NCBI RefSeq assembly: GCF_001444405.1
Contig: NZ_CP013188.1
Span: 124,001 to 188,000, forward strand
Length of the DNA: 64,000 nucleotides
Reading direction: 5' to 3'
Source of the DNA: Pseudoalteromonas phenolica
GTDB taxonomy: Bacteria; Pseudomonadota; Gammaproteobacteria; Enterobacterales; Alteromonadaceae
Notes under the pieces: model-generated
What the model saw: only the letters and a program-made list of their open reading frames with translations
What the model was told of the DNA's origin: nothing
Database searches by the model: none
Part shown: in pieces, positions 41,716 to 51,253 of the stretch
Numbering within the stretch: position 1 is the stretch's first letter
Layout of the letters: each line of letters opens with the position of its first letter
Translations under genes and position numbers: made by a program

Positions 41716-42612
41716 TTAGGCTGGTTGCTTTGCTTCAAATCTCTCTTTTATATATTCAATTAAATGCTTAATTTGGCTTTGTGCGTGTCTACGCCCCATG
41801 TAATAGGCATACATGACTCGTGTTCTAGGTTTTAATGCTTCAATATCAATCAATTCAAGCTTAAGTCCATCAAGCATAGAGGTGGGTAAGTAAGCCATAT
41901 ACTGACCTGTTTGCACTGCATGCAAAGCTAACCCCAAATCATCAACAGTGAGTTGCTCATTGGGGGTTATCAGTCGTTGCGCTTTTTTGTCGTCAATGAA
42001 TGCCCATTTTTCAGCAGGTTTAACAACAACGCTTGGCAACACTGTAAGTTGATGTTGAGTAAGTAAATTTGACTTAATCTTGTGATTTTTTAAAAAGTGC
42101 TGATTACAACAAACTGTGTAGGGAATATCCCAAAGAGGCTGAGCGATTGCAGCTGAGTCAACTAAAGGGCCGACTCTAAACGCTAAATCTATACCGTCAT
42201 TAACCAGTTGTTTATTCTGGTTTGATAACGCCACCTCAAGTTTTAACTCACTGTGTAGAGTTGAAAAGTCTATTAACCACGCCCCTAAGAAATCTATACC
42301 TGCACGGACTGGCATAGATACACTGAGTTTTCCTTTAAATGAAACTTCATCTTCTATTGCAGATGTGATGGCGCTTCTTAGACTCGTTAGCATCGGAGCG
42401 CTGTCATTGTAGAGATTAAGGCCTCTCTCTGAGACTTTAACTGCTCGCGTAGTTCGGTGTAACAGCTTTAATCCTAATTGATGCTCTAGGTTATCAATTC
42501 TGCGACTAACAGTACTATGTGGGATATTTAGCTGGGCAGCGGCTTTTTTCAAACTGCCAGACTTCACTACTGCACAAAAGATAGTTAAATCATCGAGCAC
42601 TCTATCCATCAT
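41716..42612 (-). CDS. LysR-family regulator
   Basis: 298 aa. Helix-turn-helix at residues 3-62 (DLTIFCAVVKSGSLKKAAAQL, HSTVSRRIDNLEHQLGLKLLHRTTR). Substrate domain ~90-295. Transcribed away from the quinone oxidoreductase gene 143 bp off, which it probably controls. Confidence 0.92.
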   Translation of the reverse strand: MMDRVLDDLTIFCAVVKSGSLKKAAAQLNIPHSTVSRRIDNLEHQLGLKLLHRTTRAVKVSERGLNLYNDSAPMLTSLRSAITSAIEDEVSFKGKLSVSMPVRAGIDFLGAWLIDFSTLHSELKLEVALSNQNKQLVNDGIDLAFRVGPLVDSAAIAQPLWDIPYTVCCNQHFLKNHKIKSNLLTQHQLTVLPSVVVKPAEKWAFIDDKKAQRLITPNEQLTVDDLGLALHAVQTGQYMAYLPTSMLDGLKLELIDIEALKPRTRVMYAYYMGRRHAQSQIKHLIEYIKERFEAKQPA

Positions 42613-42657
42613 TTACTTCCAAAATAGGTTTAACTCGATTATTCCATTTTTGCAATT

Positions 42658-42674
42658 GTGATGTCCAATATCAC
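42658..42674. promoter_or_regulatory. Candidate LysR binding dyad
   Basis: gtgat (42658-42662) N7 atcac (42670-42674), extended by att on the left and caat on the right, in the divergent gap. Confidence 0.4.
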
Positions 42675-42755
42675 CAATTACGCACGTATATAATTCTCTC
42701 TATTATTGCTTCAGTTCATTTATAAACACTTTTTTTAAGTAAACAGGAGTAGGTT

Positions 42756-43748
42756 ATGAAAGCAATTCAGTTAGAGCAAACAGGCAGCAGTGAACAGATA
42801 AATTTCACGAAAATTGACCCTCCAAAACTTTCCGAAGGCCAAGTATTAGTAAAGGTTGCAGCAGCACCTGTGAATTTTATAGATACGATTATTCGTGAAG
42901 GAAATATGCCGCCGGGCATGATGCCTGAATTACCTTTTATACCTGGTGTTGAAGGTAGCGGCATTATAGTAGATGCAAATAATAGCAATTTGTCTGTCGG
43001 TCAAAGAGTTGCATATCTGGGACCAATAGGTGCTTCTATGTATGCAGAGTATACGGCAGTTGAAGCCGATAAACTTGTTTTGATAGATGACAGTGTTGAT
43101 TTAATAGAAGCTGGCGCTATGCCGGTCACATATTTCACGGCATATCATATGTTACATAATGTCGCGCGAGTTGAAGCAAATAAATTTGCGCTTATATATG
43201 CTTCTACTGGCGGTGTCGGCACAGCCTTAATCCAACTGGCTAAAGCAGCTGGGCTGAAAGTCATTGCGTTGGATAGAAAAGACGAAAAAGTAACTAGAGC
43301 GCTTGAGTTAGGTGCTGACTTTGCATTTAATTCGACTCATGATTGGATATCTGAGGTTAAGCAGGTAACTGGAGGTAACGGCGTTAATTATATTTTTAAC
43401 CCTGTTGCTGGAGATACCATTAAAGATGACATAGAAGTTCTTGCTACTTTGGGCCATATAGTAGTTTTTGGTTTTTTAGCAGGCGCTGGCGAAACAAACA
43501 CACAGCAAACAATAATGCAGCACTTTGGTAAATCACCGACAATTACTTATTCTGAGATTTATGCGACTTATTTTAATAACTTCCCTCTAGTGAAATCGTC
43601 TTTAGAGCAAGTTTATAGGTTATTTAAAGCAGGCAAGGTTAAACCAATCGTATCGACCTTACCATTAGGTGATGCAAAAAAAGCACATGATCTGATAGAA
43701 AGTGGTCAGGTAATGGGAAAATTAGTACTAACACCTGGCTTTTCTTAA
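42756..43748 (+). CDS. Zinc-independent quinone oxidoreductase-like (MDR) protein
   Basis: 330 aa, medium-chain dehydrogenase superfamily. GroES-like N domain with VEGSGIIVDAN; Rossmann domain with the nucleotide motif YASTGGVGTALIQLAKAAG (~145) and VIALDRKDEKVTRALELGADFAFN. The catalytic zinc cysteines are absent, as in NADPH:quinone oxidoreductases (QOR). RBS aggag 8 bases before ATG. Reduces a quinone or enone with NADPH; exact substrate unknown. Confidence 0.9.
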   Translation: MKAIQLEQTGSSEQINFTKIDPPKLSEGQVLVKVAAAPVNFIDTIIREGNMPPGMMPELPFIPGVEGSGIIVDANNSNLSVGQRVAYLGPIGASMYAEYTAVEADKLVLIDDSVDLIEAGAMPVTYFTAYHMLHNVARVEANKFALIYASTGGVGTALIQLAKAAGLKVIALDRKDEKVTRALELGADFAFNSTHDWISEVKQVTGGNGVNYIFNPVAGDTIKDDIEVLATLGHIVVFGFLAGAGETNTQQTIMQHFGKSPTITYSEIYATYFNNFPLVKSSLEQVYRLFKAGKVKPIVSTLPLGDAKKAHDLIESGQVMGKLVLTPGFS

Positions 43749-43755
43749 TATCCAC

Positions 43756-43792
43756 ATTAGGACAGTCGGTGATAAACCAATACTGTCCTAAT
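43756..43792. terminator. Bidirectional terminator between convergent genes
   Basis: attaggacagt (43756-43766) with actgtcctaat (43782-43792), followed by tttt on the plus strand. Confidence 0.7.
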
Positions 43793-43807
43793 TTTGCAGT
43801 GTTATGC

Positions 43808-44920
43808 CTATATATTCCCACCAGGCTTTAAGTTGCTTGGCACTGTCTGCGGAATACTCTTGTCAAAGCTATCATCACTCAAGGCATGAATAAAAGCCTC
43901 AATAGCATCTAGTGTTTCTGAATCTACATCATCAAAATTCAAATTCGCCAGCTCTTCTGAGTTTCCAGGGTTGGCAATGTCGTCGTAAAATAGAATTGCA
44001 TCACGCAATGTCGCTTCTGTACCGTTATGCATATAAGGCGCAGTGAAACTGAGGTTTCGAAGTGAGGGTGTTCTAAAGCGCTTCTCATTACCTTCATCAA
44101 CAACTCCTAGTTGAACTAACTTGGCGTTTTCTTTTACAGGGAGTTGATGTAATTCAAAGTCAGAGAACATAGGACCGTCATGACATTGCGCACAACCAGC
44201 TTCAACAAAAGCATCCATACCGCGAATTTGCTGATCGGTTAAGGCGTTTTCATCACCGCGTGCGTACAGGTCAAAAGGACTGTTTGAGGCGATTAAACTA
44301 CGTTCAAAAGCGGCAATCGCTTGTGTGATTCGTTCGGCATTTATAGTTTCATCGCCAAATGCATTATTAAAAAGGCTGCGATACTCAGCGATATTAAGTA
44401 AACGCTCTGAGAGTACCTGCATAATGTCATCTTCTGAGATGGTATCCCCGCGCATTTCAACGTCAGATTGCAAAACGAGCAAAGCTTGCTCTTCTAATGA
44501 ATTAGCACGTTTGTCCCAAAACATTGGGCTATTTAGCGGGTCTACTGCTCCGTCTTCATCCATACCATTAAAGGCGGTATTTAAAATCGTTGGTGCATTG
44601 CGATGGATAAGCTTTCCGCCATGCCTATTTTCAGACAGGCCAGAGCCGCCCACACCAATGCTTAAGTCTAAATTTTCAGCATAACCATGATTTGGGTGAT
44701 GACAACTTGCACAGGCTATATCTTTATTTCCCGATAGAATAGGGTCCCAAAATAGTAGTTTGCCTAATTTAACTTTTTCATCAGTCGTTGGATTATTTTC
44801 TGGTGAAGGGGGAATACTTGGCAGGCTGCCTATGTTGTTATCATCTTCAATAAAAACAGGTGTGTCATTATTGCATGCGCTAAGGGCTATCAAGCTAGTA
44901 AGTAATAATAATTTTTTCAT
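43808..44920 (-). CDS. Di-haem cytochrome c peroxidase/MauG-family lipoprotein
   Basis: 370 aa from ATG 44920 (ggaag 7 bases upstream; longer frame to 45031 has no signal). Lipobox LIALSAC at residues ~10-16. Two c-type haem sites: CASCHH (~80) and CAQCHDG (~245). Conserved blocks LGKLLFWDPILSGNKDIACASCHHPNHGY (start LGKLLFWDPILSG), FRTPSLRNLSFTAPYMHNG and LDAIEAFIHAL place it with CcpA/MauG-like peroxidases. Periplasmic face of a membrane; reduces H2O2 or oxidises a protein target. Confidence 0.9.
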   Translation of the reverse strand: MKKLLLLTSLIALSACNNDTPVFIEDDNNIGSLPSIPPSPENNPTTDEKVKLGKLLFWDPILSGNKDIACASCHHPNHGYAENLDLSIGVGGSGLSENRHGGKLIHRNAPTILNTAFNGMDEDGAVDPLNSPMFWDKRANSLEEQALLVLQSDVEMRGDTISEDDIMQVLSERLLNIAEYRSLFNNAFGDETINAERITQAIAAFERSLIASNSPFDLYARGDENALTDQQIRGMDAFVEAGCAQCHDGPMFSDFELHQLPVKENAKLVQLGVVDEGNEKRFRTPSLRNLSFTAPYMHNGTEATLRDAILFYDDIANPGNSEELANLNFDDVDSETLDAIEAFIHALSDDSFDKSIPQTVPSNLKPGGNI

Positions 44921-45127
44921 ACACATCTTCCGCAGAAATACAGAGCTCACTGTTTTATTTAGTAATTGGAACTGTGAGCAGTTGGAGAAGCAGCAAAACA
45001 TGGCTACAGATAGTTGTGCCATCGCTTCCAATTTATTGTGAAAAGAATAAAAGCAGAGCAGTCTAAAAAATGTCTAATGGTTTCAGAGAATGTTGAAAGG
45101 TAGTCAATAAGGAAGGAAAGAAATAAA

Positions 45128-45162
45128 AAAAGCCGATTGAAGTCAGGCTTCAATCGGCTTTT
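45128..45162 (-). terminator. Terminator of the MFS gene
   Basis: Stem aaaagccgattgaag (45128-45142) with cttcaatcggctttt (45148-45162); the A tract at 45121-45130 is the T run on the minus strand. Confidence 0.85.
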
Positions 45163-45218
45163 CGCTTGGGATAACGTTAAATAAACTTTAACTTTTAAAC
45201 GTTACTTTGATTCTCGTA

Positions 45219-46703
45219 TTAAGCAGTTGCTTGCTCTGAAGTGGTCTCAGCTGTTTCCGAGCCATTTTCTTTTACAAAGTAAACAGCTAAGGCTGCGAGT
45301 AGCATTGCACCACCGGCCATCATCATGATGTAAATTGCTTGGTTTTCAAATACTGAGGTTAAGATCCAACCTGCAAACAAGCCTGATACAATTTGTGGCG
45401 CGGCAATGGTGAAGTTGAAAATACCCATATACACGCCAGTTTGTTTCGGCGGTAAGCTGCCTGCAAGAATGGCATAAGGCATAGCTAAAATCGCTGCCCA
45501 CGCCATACCTACACCAATCATTGAAATAAGTAACATCACAGCACCTTGTGGTACTTCGATTTCAGTGATCCCTAAGTTCACCATTGTCAGCGTACTGTCT
45601 TGCCAGAATATGATACTGATATAGCCAATGGCACCTGCTAATAGTGAGACAGAGTAAGTCAGCTTACGACCAATTTGGTTGGCGACTTTCGCCATAAATA
45701 ATGACGCAATAGCAGCAAAAACCGAGTATGCAGCGAACATAATGCCGACCCAGTCGCCTGCCGTACCCTTAGCTTGTGCAATATGTGCAGGTACTTGGCC
45801 AACTTGAGATAGGTAGTCAGGATCAAACCATTTTGCATCCACCCCCCAAATATGCTGAGTGATGGCTGGCATGGTGTAAACCCACATAATGAATAGAGCA
45901 AACCATGAGAAAAACTGCACAACAGCAAGACGTTTCATCGTTTCAGGCATGGTCTTCATTAGCCCAAAGAAACCAGATAGGCGCTCACCCAGTGGCAGTT
46001 TTTCAGCTTCTTGATTTAGTTCTGGTAAACCATTTTCACCAGGTGCGTATTCTTTTGTGCGAAGAACAGTCCAAAGCACTGAGCCTAGCATGACGGTTGC
46101 ACCGATATAGAATGCCCAAATAACAGAAGGGGCGACTTCACCTTTATCTGCAACGTTTTCTAAACCAATTACATTAGTTAGTAAGAAAGGCAGAATCGAA
46201 CCAAATACTGCACCGATATTGATAAGGAAAGACTGGATTGAATAACCTAGGTTGCGTTGGTCTTCTGACACCATATCAGACACAAGTGCGCGGAATGGCT
46301 GGAAAGCCAAATTAAATGCAGCATCCATCAATGCCAGCATCATGGCACCGAATAAGAGCGGTGTCATAAAGGTGGCAATATTTGAAGAGTTTGGCATCAG
46401 TAACATACCAAATGCAGCGGCAATACCACCGGCTAAAATATACGGATTGCGTCGCCCTAAGCGGTTCCAAGTTTTATCTGACGCTGAACCAACAATTGGT
46501 TGGATGATTAAGCCCATTACTGGGGCAACTAGCCAAAAAAGAGAAAGAGAATGAAGATCGGCGCCGAGGTCAGAAAGAATCCGACTGGCATTGGCGTTTT
46601 GTAAGGCAAAGCCAAACTGTACGCCTAAGAAACCAAAACTGACATTCCAGATCTGCCAGAAGCTCAATTTTGGCTTGGTGTTTTGTTTTTGTTGTCTGGT
46701 CAT
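45219..46703 (-). CDS. MFS sugar transporter (SLC45/maltose-sucrose type)
   Basis: 494 aa with 12 predicted membrane segments. QIWNVSFGFLGVQFGFALQNANASRIL, the WLVAPVMGLIIQPIVGSASDKTW motif (centre: GLIIQPIVGSASD), RRNPYILAGG and AFQPFRALVSDMV are typical of the plant sucrose/bacterial maltose-type MFS group. Likely imports maltose, sucrose or another alpha-glucoside across the inner membrane. RBS aagagtcg weak. A LacI-type palindrome lies 152-165 bp upstream. Monocistronic. Confidence 0.9.
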   Translation of the reverse strand: MTRQQKQNTKPKLSFWQIWNVSFGFLGVQFGFALQNANASRILSDLGADLHSLSLFWLVAPVMGLIIQPIVGSASDKTWNRLGRRNPYILAGGIAAAFGMLLMPNSSNIATFMTPLLFGAMMLALMDAAFNLAFQPFRALVSDMVSEDQRNLGYSIQSFLINIGAVFGSILPFLLTNVIGLENVADKGEVAPSVIWAFYIGATVMLGSVLWTVLRTKEYAPGENGLPELNQEAEKLPLGERLSGFFGLMKTMPETMKRLAVVQFFSWFALFIMWVYTMPAITQHIWGVDAKWFDPDYLSQVGQVPAHIAQAKGTAGDWVGIMFAAYSVFAAIASLFMAKVANQIGRKLTYSVSLLAGAIGYISIIFWQDSTLTMVNLGITEIEVPQGAVMLLISMIGVGMAWAAILAMPYAILAGSLPPKQTGVYMGIFNFTIAAPQIVSGLFAGWILTSVFENQAIYIMMMAGGAMLLAALAVYFVKENGSETAETTSEQATA

Positions 46704-46854
46704 AAAACGACTCTTATTGTGAATTTATACCAATATTTTACTGGTGACTTTTACTAATTAGCCTTCACTTATTAGTAAGTCTAAACCGAAAAAAATGGCA
46801 TTTAATATGACATTCAATCAATACTACCGAGTATACGAAACAACCACCATGTTA

Positions 46855-46868
46855 TGCATACGTATTCA
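46855..46868. promoter_or_regulatory. LacI-type palindrome tgcatacgtattca upstream of the MFS gene
   Basis: Dyad with central CG; 12 of 14 positions are symmetric. The reverse complement, tgaatacgtatgca, lies at 62432-62445 upstream of the alpha-glucosidase. Confidence 0.55.
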
Positions 46869-46917
46869 GCATTGTGTAAAACACTAGATTAAGTGATCGT
46901 TAAGCGAAGTACGCCGC

Positions 46918-49900
46918 TTATTTTAATGACCACTCTTTCAGCTTTTCAATGACTTGCTCTTCAACAATTGGTTTTGTGATGTAGTCACTCATGCCAGCAT
47001 CAAGGCATTTTTGTTTGTCGCCCTGCATGGCATTTGCAGTCATTGCAATTATGGGAATATTGGTATTATCCTCACCTGCTTCGCCTAATCGAATAGCTTG
47101 AGTTGCTTGATAGCCATCCATCTCCGGCATTTGACAGTCCATTAAAATTTGAGTGAATTTGGTTTCTGACTTTAATTTTTCAATGGCTTGCAAGCCATTT
47201 TCAGCAACTTCAGTTTTTATTCCTACATTACTTAGAATTTTCAGTGCAACGAGTTGATTGACCTTATTGTCTTCCACGAGCAGTACATGGGCTTGGTCAG
47301 CCCAGTTTTGCAGCTCATTAGAGTTTTCACTTTCAGCAGAGTTCGTGACAGTTAAACGTTTGCTCTCAAGCTGTTGCCTAAGTGACACGCTAGCTACCGC
47401 GAGGGTTTTTAACAGTGAGTCTTGTGTCATTGGTTTGTGGAAATAGGCATCAACGCCAAATTCAAAAACCTGAGCCTGAGTAAACTGTTCATTGATCCTG
47501 CCCATCATCACCAGCTTGATATTGGTAGAGGGAACATGCGCTCTGAGCGCTTTTGCTAAAGGAGCGCCTTGCATACATGGTAGATATTTGTCGAATAATA
47601 TAATGTTAAAATCAACCGAGCGTTCAATTGCTTTATGCTCTAGTAAGCTTAAAGCAGACTCGCCACTCACGGTTTCAGTAACATTAACTCCCCACCTAAC
47701 AAGTTGTTTTTTCATCGCTTGTCTACTAGAGCTATTAGCATCGATAACTAGCACATGAAGATTGAGATCACTCAAGTTATGTCGCTCGCATTCAGTGCCA
47801 CTATGGACAAGACTCGTTATTTCGAAGCTACTGCCAACGCCAACTTCACTTGTTACATTAATGTCTCCGTTGAGAAGCTGACATAGCCTTTTAGTAATAC
47901 TTAAACCAAGTCCTGTTCCTCCGTACTTCCTCGTAGTGGATGCATCGACTTGGCTAAAAGCATCAAATAAGGTGGCCAGTTTATTCTGAGGTATACCTAT
48001 TCCTGTATCTCTTATTAAGCAGTGAAGTATATGCTCATTTTTGTTGTTTGTAGGTTCTAAATAAGCAGCAATAGAGATTTCACCATGTTCTGTGAATTTA
48101 ATCGCATTACTGATAATGTTTGTTAATATTTGCCTTATGCGGCCAGGATCAGAGTAAATGTTATAAGCTTCTAATTCTGATAAATCTAATATAATTTCTA
48201 CGCCTTTGCTTTGCGCATTTAAAGACATAGATTCTGCAAGTAACTCTATTAATTCTCTTAAATTAAACTCGATATGTTCTAGTTCGAGTTTGTCAGCCTC
48301 TATCTTAGAAAAGTCCAAAATGTCATTGATCAGTGTAAGGAGCGAGTTGGCGCTCGTTCTTGCAATATCTACGGTGTGTGCCTGTTCTGAATCTAACCGA
48401 CTCGCTTTAAGTAAATTTAGCATGCCGATTACACCATTCATCGGTGTTCTTATTTCATGACTCATGTTGGCTAAAAAGTCTGATTTTAGTTGCGTGGCTT
48501 CTTCTGCTTTTTCTAATGCGGCTGCAAGATCCTTTGCTTGTAGTTCGAGTGACGCTGTTTTTTCAGTAACTTGCTGCTCAAGCCGAGTAACAAATTGCTT
48601 TTGTCTCGTTATTTCTAAATTTTGTAACCTAGTTCTCAGGTAGATTGCGGAGATAATTGCAGCTGCAGACAGTAACGCATATAGAGTATATGCCCACCAA
48701 GTTTGCCAAATAGGTGGAGACACATGCAGGTTAACAGTCAGAATATTTTCACTCCATTCGCCATTATTATTTGTCGCCTTGACCATAAACCTATAGTCGC
48801 CACCATCTAAATTAGTGAATGAAGCAATATTTCTGTTGCCTATCTCAATCCAATTGTTGTCATACCCTTCAAGTTTGTAGGCATAGTGGTTTTTATTTGG
48901 TGAAATAAAGTCTAAGACAGCAAATTCAAATGAAAAGACATAATCTAAATGGGAAAGGCTTATGTCTGTGACATATGAGTAGGGGACATCCAACTTCACT
49001 GGTTGTCCCATGATATTAAAGCCAGTTAAAATTAGATTAGGCTCTACTTGATTACTGCTCAAAGAAATAGAGCTAAAATACTCAATCCCACGTTGGCTGC
49101 TGGTAAATAAAGTATTATTGCTTGCTTTGACTAAGCTACTAGGGTAGTAATTCAGTCCTAGAAGGCCATCTTGGCTGTCAAAATTCCTAATAGTATTGTT
49201 TATTGGTGAGTATTTAGAGATGCCTTTGTTCGTTGTTAACCAAAGATAACCTTCAGCATCATCTGCAACGCCTCTGATTAAGTTAGTAGGTAAGCCATCT
49301 TCTTTTCTAACATGCTTGAAGCTCTGTGAGTCAGGCTGGTAAAGGTTTAAGCCTTTTTGCGTTGCAATCCATATCTCCCCTTCCTTGGTTTGATGAATGT
49401 CTTGAACAATACTGCCAAGTAAGCTGTCAGGGTTATACCGGTTGCTTTTAAATGGCATGAAAAACTGCATGTCTTCTTGCCAAAGGTTTGCACCATCGCC
49501 CGTACCTATCCACATATTATTTTTATTATCTCTAAATATCTCGAGCACTTCCGGGTGAGTGAGTCCATACGCAGAGTCTAAATGCTTGAATTGACCAGTT
49601 TTAGGGTTATAAGTGTAAACCCCGTTTTTATATGTCCCTATCCAAATATTTCCGAATCGGTCAGAGTTTAATGCACGTATCTCTCTAAATTCTTTGTGAT
49701 TGGGATCATCTTTAGGGTAGGTAATTTGTTTAACTTCTCCGGTTAATAAATTGAATTGCGCGAGTCCCTCGTCTTGAGCTACCCAAAGAACTTCGTTACT
49801 TGAAAGATAAAGCACGGGTCGTTCAAGAAGGCGGTTATTATTGAATCCATTGTTAGCTGAAAAAATAGCATCGTTTAGCTTTATTAGCTTCTGTGATGAC

Positions 49901-51054
49901 ACTTTCCACCTAAATATTTCGGATTTAGAAGTGGCAATAAGTAAGTCCCCATTATCATCCGATAAGATCCCATTTGGGGCTACTAATTCTGGGTTTTGTA
50001 GTGATTTAAACTTTCTGTGTGGCACTAATTTATAAATACCTTGTACTTCATTAGTTATCCAAAGCGTTTTGGCACTGTCTTCAAAGATTATTCTCAAGCC
50101 ATTATTGTTCTCTAGCTCTAGTTGCCTGATTTGATTATTAGCGGGATTAAATCTGAATACGCCTTTGCTGGTAACAAACCATATAAACCCTTCTTGATCT
50201 TGGATCATAGAATTTACTTGGCCTAGGTTTTCACCGTTAATATTACCGATAGGCAAAAACTCTTCTGATTCCAAGTTAAATGAAAATGGCCCTTGTTGGG
50301 TGCCAATGTAAATGCTGTGTTCTTTCGTCTTCAGAATATGGCGAATTTCATTAGCGCCAGTAGGCGTTTTGTTATCGGGCTCGGGAAAGTAATACGTAAA
50401 TGAATTGTTTGTTTTGTCAACTAAATTTAACCCATAACTGGTCGCGACCCAAAGCATATCTGATTTGTGATTCTCGATGTCCCAAATTCGATTATGGGAA
50501 AGACCTGGCTCACCATTTATTGCTTTTTTTATGTGTGCAAATTGGTTTTTACCTAGATATTTATTTAGTCCTTGATCATAGGACCCTAACCAAATTGTGC
50601 CATCTTCATCGTGGTGGAGAGATTGAATACGGTTTGCTGAAATAGAGTTGTCACTTTTTGGGTCGTGGATATAGTTATCAAACTTGCCTGTCTTGGGGTT
50701 ATATCGATTTGCTCCACCACCCCATGTGCCAATCCATACATTACCTTTTCTATCTAGCATTAAGTTACCGGCATCATTATGAGACAACCCGTTATCGCTC
50801 ATGCTATCAAACTCGAATAAAGTGACCTTTCTACCGTCGTAACGCATTACGCCATTTTCTGCGGTACCAAACCAAATAAGCCCTTGTTGATCTTGAATGA
50901 TCGAATATATTTCTGAGGATACAAAACCATCTTCAGCAGTGAGTTTTTTTACAGCGTACTCGTTAGCCAACAATGGAATTTGGGCATGGCTGTGACTCGA
51001 TATAAAAATGAGAGCAATTAAGAGTGCACAGACAAAATTAAAGATTTTATGCAT
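46918..51054 (-). CDS. Giant hybrid histidine kinase with two-component propeller sensor
   Basis: 1378 aa. Signal peptide residues 1-24. Residues ~30-690 are two seven-bladed propellers made of reg_prop repeats (GLIWFGTAENGVMRYDG, GNVWIGTWGGGANRYNP, GTIWLGSYDQGLNKY, EIWIATQKGLNLY). A Y_Y_Y domain follows (~700-775), one membrane helix (~785-805), coiled coil, HisKA with FLANMSHEIRTPMNGV, HATPase with GTGLGLSI, and two receivers: a first with LFDKYLPCMQG and a second with ILMDCQMPEMDG. There is no HPt and no AraC-type output domain, unlike Bacteroidetes HTCS proteins. Periplasmic glycan sensing is inferred from its place between sugar genes. Confidence 0.92.
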   Translation of the reverse strand: MHKIFNFVCALLIALIFISSHSHAQIPLLANEYAVKKLTAEDGFVSSEIYSIIQDQQGLIWFGTAENGVMRYDGRKVTLFEFDSMSDNGLSHNDAGNLMLDRKGNVWIGTWGGGANRYNPKTGKFDNYIHDPKSDNSISANRIQSLHHDEDGTIWLGSYDQGLNKYLGKNQFAHIKKAINGEPGLSHNRIWDIENHKSDMLWVATSYGLNLVDKTNNSFTYYFPEPDNKTPTGANEIRHILKTKEHSIYIGTQQGPFSFNLESEEFLPIGNINGENLGQVNSMIQDQEGFIWFVTSKGVFRFNPANNQIRQLELENNNGLRIIFEDSAKTLWITNEVQGIYKLVPHRKFKSLQNPELVAPNGILSDDNGDLLIATSKSEIFRWKVSSQKLIKLNDAIFSANNGFNNNRLLERPVLYLSSNEVLWVAQDEGLAQFNLLTGEVKQITYPKDDPNHKEFREIRALNSDRFGNIWIGTYKNGVYTYNPKTGQFKHLDSAYGLTHPEVLEIFRDNKNNMWIGTGDGANLWQEDMQFFMPFKSNRYNPDSLLGSIVQDIHQTKEGEIWIATQKGLNLYQPDSQSFKHVRKEDGLPTNLIRGVADDAEGYLWLTTNKGISKYSPINNTIRNFDSQDGLLGLNYYPSSLVKASNNTLFTSSQRGIEYFSSISLSSNQVEPNLILTGFNIMGQPVKLDVPYSYVTDISLSHLDYVFSFEFAVLDFISPNKNHYAYKLEGYDNNWIEIGNRNIASFTNLDGGDYRFMVKATNNNGEWSENILTVNLHVSPPIWQTWWAYTLYALLSAAAIISAIYLRTRLQNLEITRQKQFVTRLEQQVTEKTASLELQAKDLAAALEKAEEATQLKSDFLANMSHEIRTPMNGVIGMLNLLKASRLDSEQAHTVDIARTSANSLLTLINDILDFSKIEADKLELEHIEFNLRELIELLAESMSLNAQSKGVEIILDLSELEAYNIYSDPGRIRQILTNIISNAIKFTEHGEISIAAYLEPTNNKNEHILHCLIRDTGIGIPQNKLATLFDAFSQVDASTTRKYGGTGLGLSITKRLCQLLNGDINVTSEVGVGSSFEITSLVHSGTECERHNLSDLNLHVLVIDANSSSRQAMKKQLVRWGVNVTETVSGESALSLLEHKAIERSVDFNIILFDKYLPCMQGAPLAKALRAHVPSTNIKLVMMGRINEQFTQAQVFEFGVDAYFHKPMTQDSLLKTLAVASVSLRQQLESKRLTVTNSAESENSNELQNWADQAHVLLVEDNKVNQLVALKILSNVGIKTEVAENGLQAIEKLKSETKFTQILMDCQMPEMDGYQATQAIRLGEAGEDNTNIPIIAMTANAMQGDKQKCLDAGMSDYITKPIVEEQVIEKLKEWSLK

Positions 51055-51212
51055 AAAGGGCTTTTGGTTTTTTTTGTTAACCGGCGTGCATTAAGATTAG
51101 TTTAAAAATGGGACTATTTCTAATTAATCTAAGTTAAGTTTCATTGATTTTTTAGCAGCTTATAAAAAGTTTTCAGCTTGGGTAAAGTACACAGAATATT
51201 TAAAAACATGCT

Positions 51213-51246
51213 TGGCAGAAAAACGTTTGATTGTTTATTTCTGCCA
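51213..51246 (-). terminator. Possible terminator of the trehalose operon
   Basis: tggcagaaa (51213-51221) with tttctgcca (51238-51246), followed on the minus strand by a short T-rich stretch. Loop 16 nt. Confidence 0.4.
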
Positions 51247-51253
51247 TACATAA

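Noticed and set aside
46918..51054. Considered as an HTCS transcription factor
   Set aside because: The C terminus ends in a receiver domain; no AraC-type helix-turn-helix is present.
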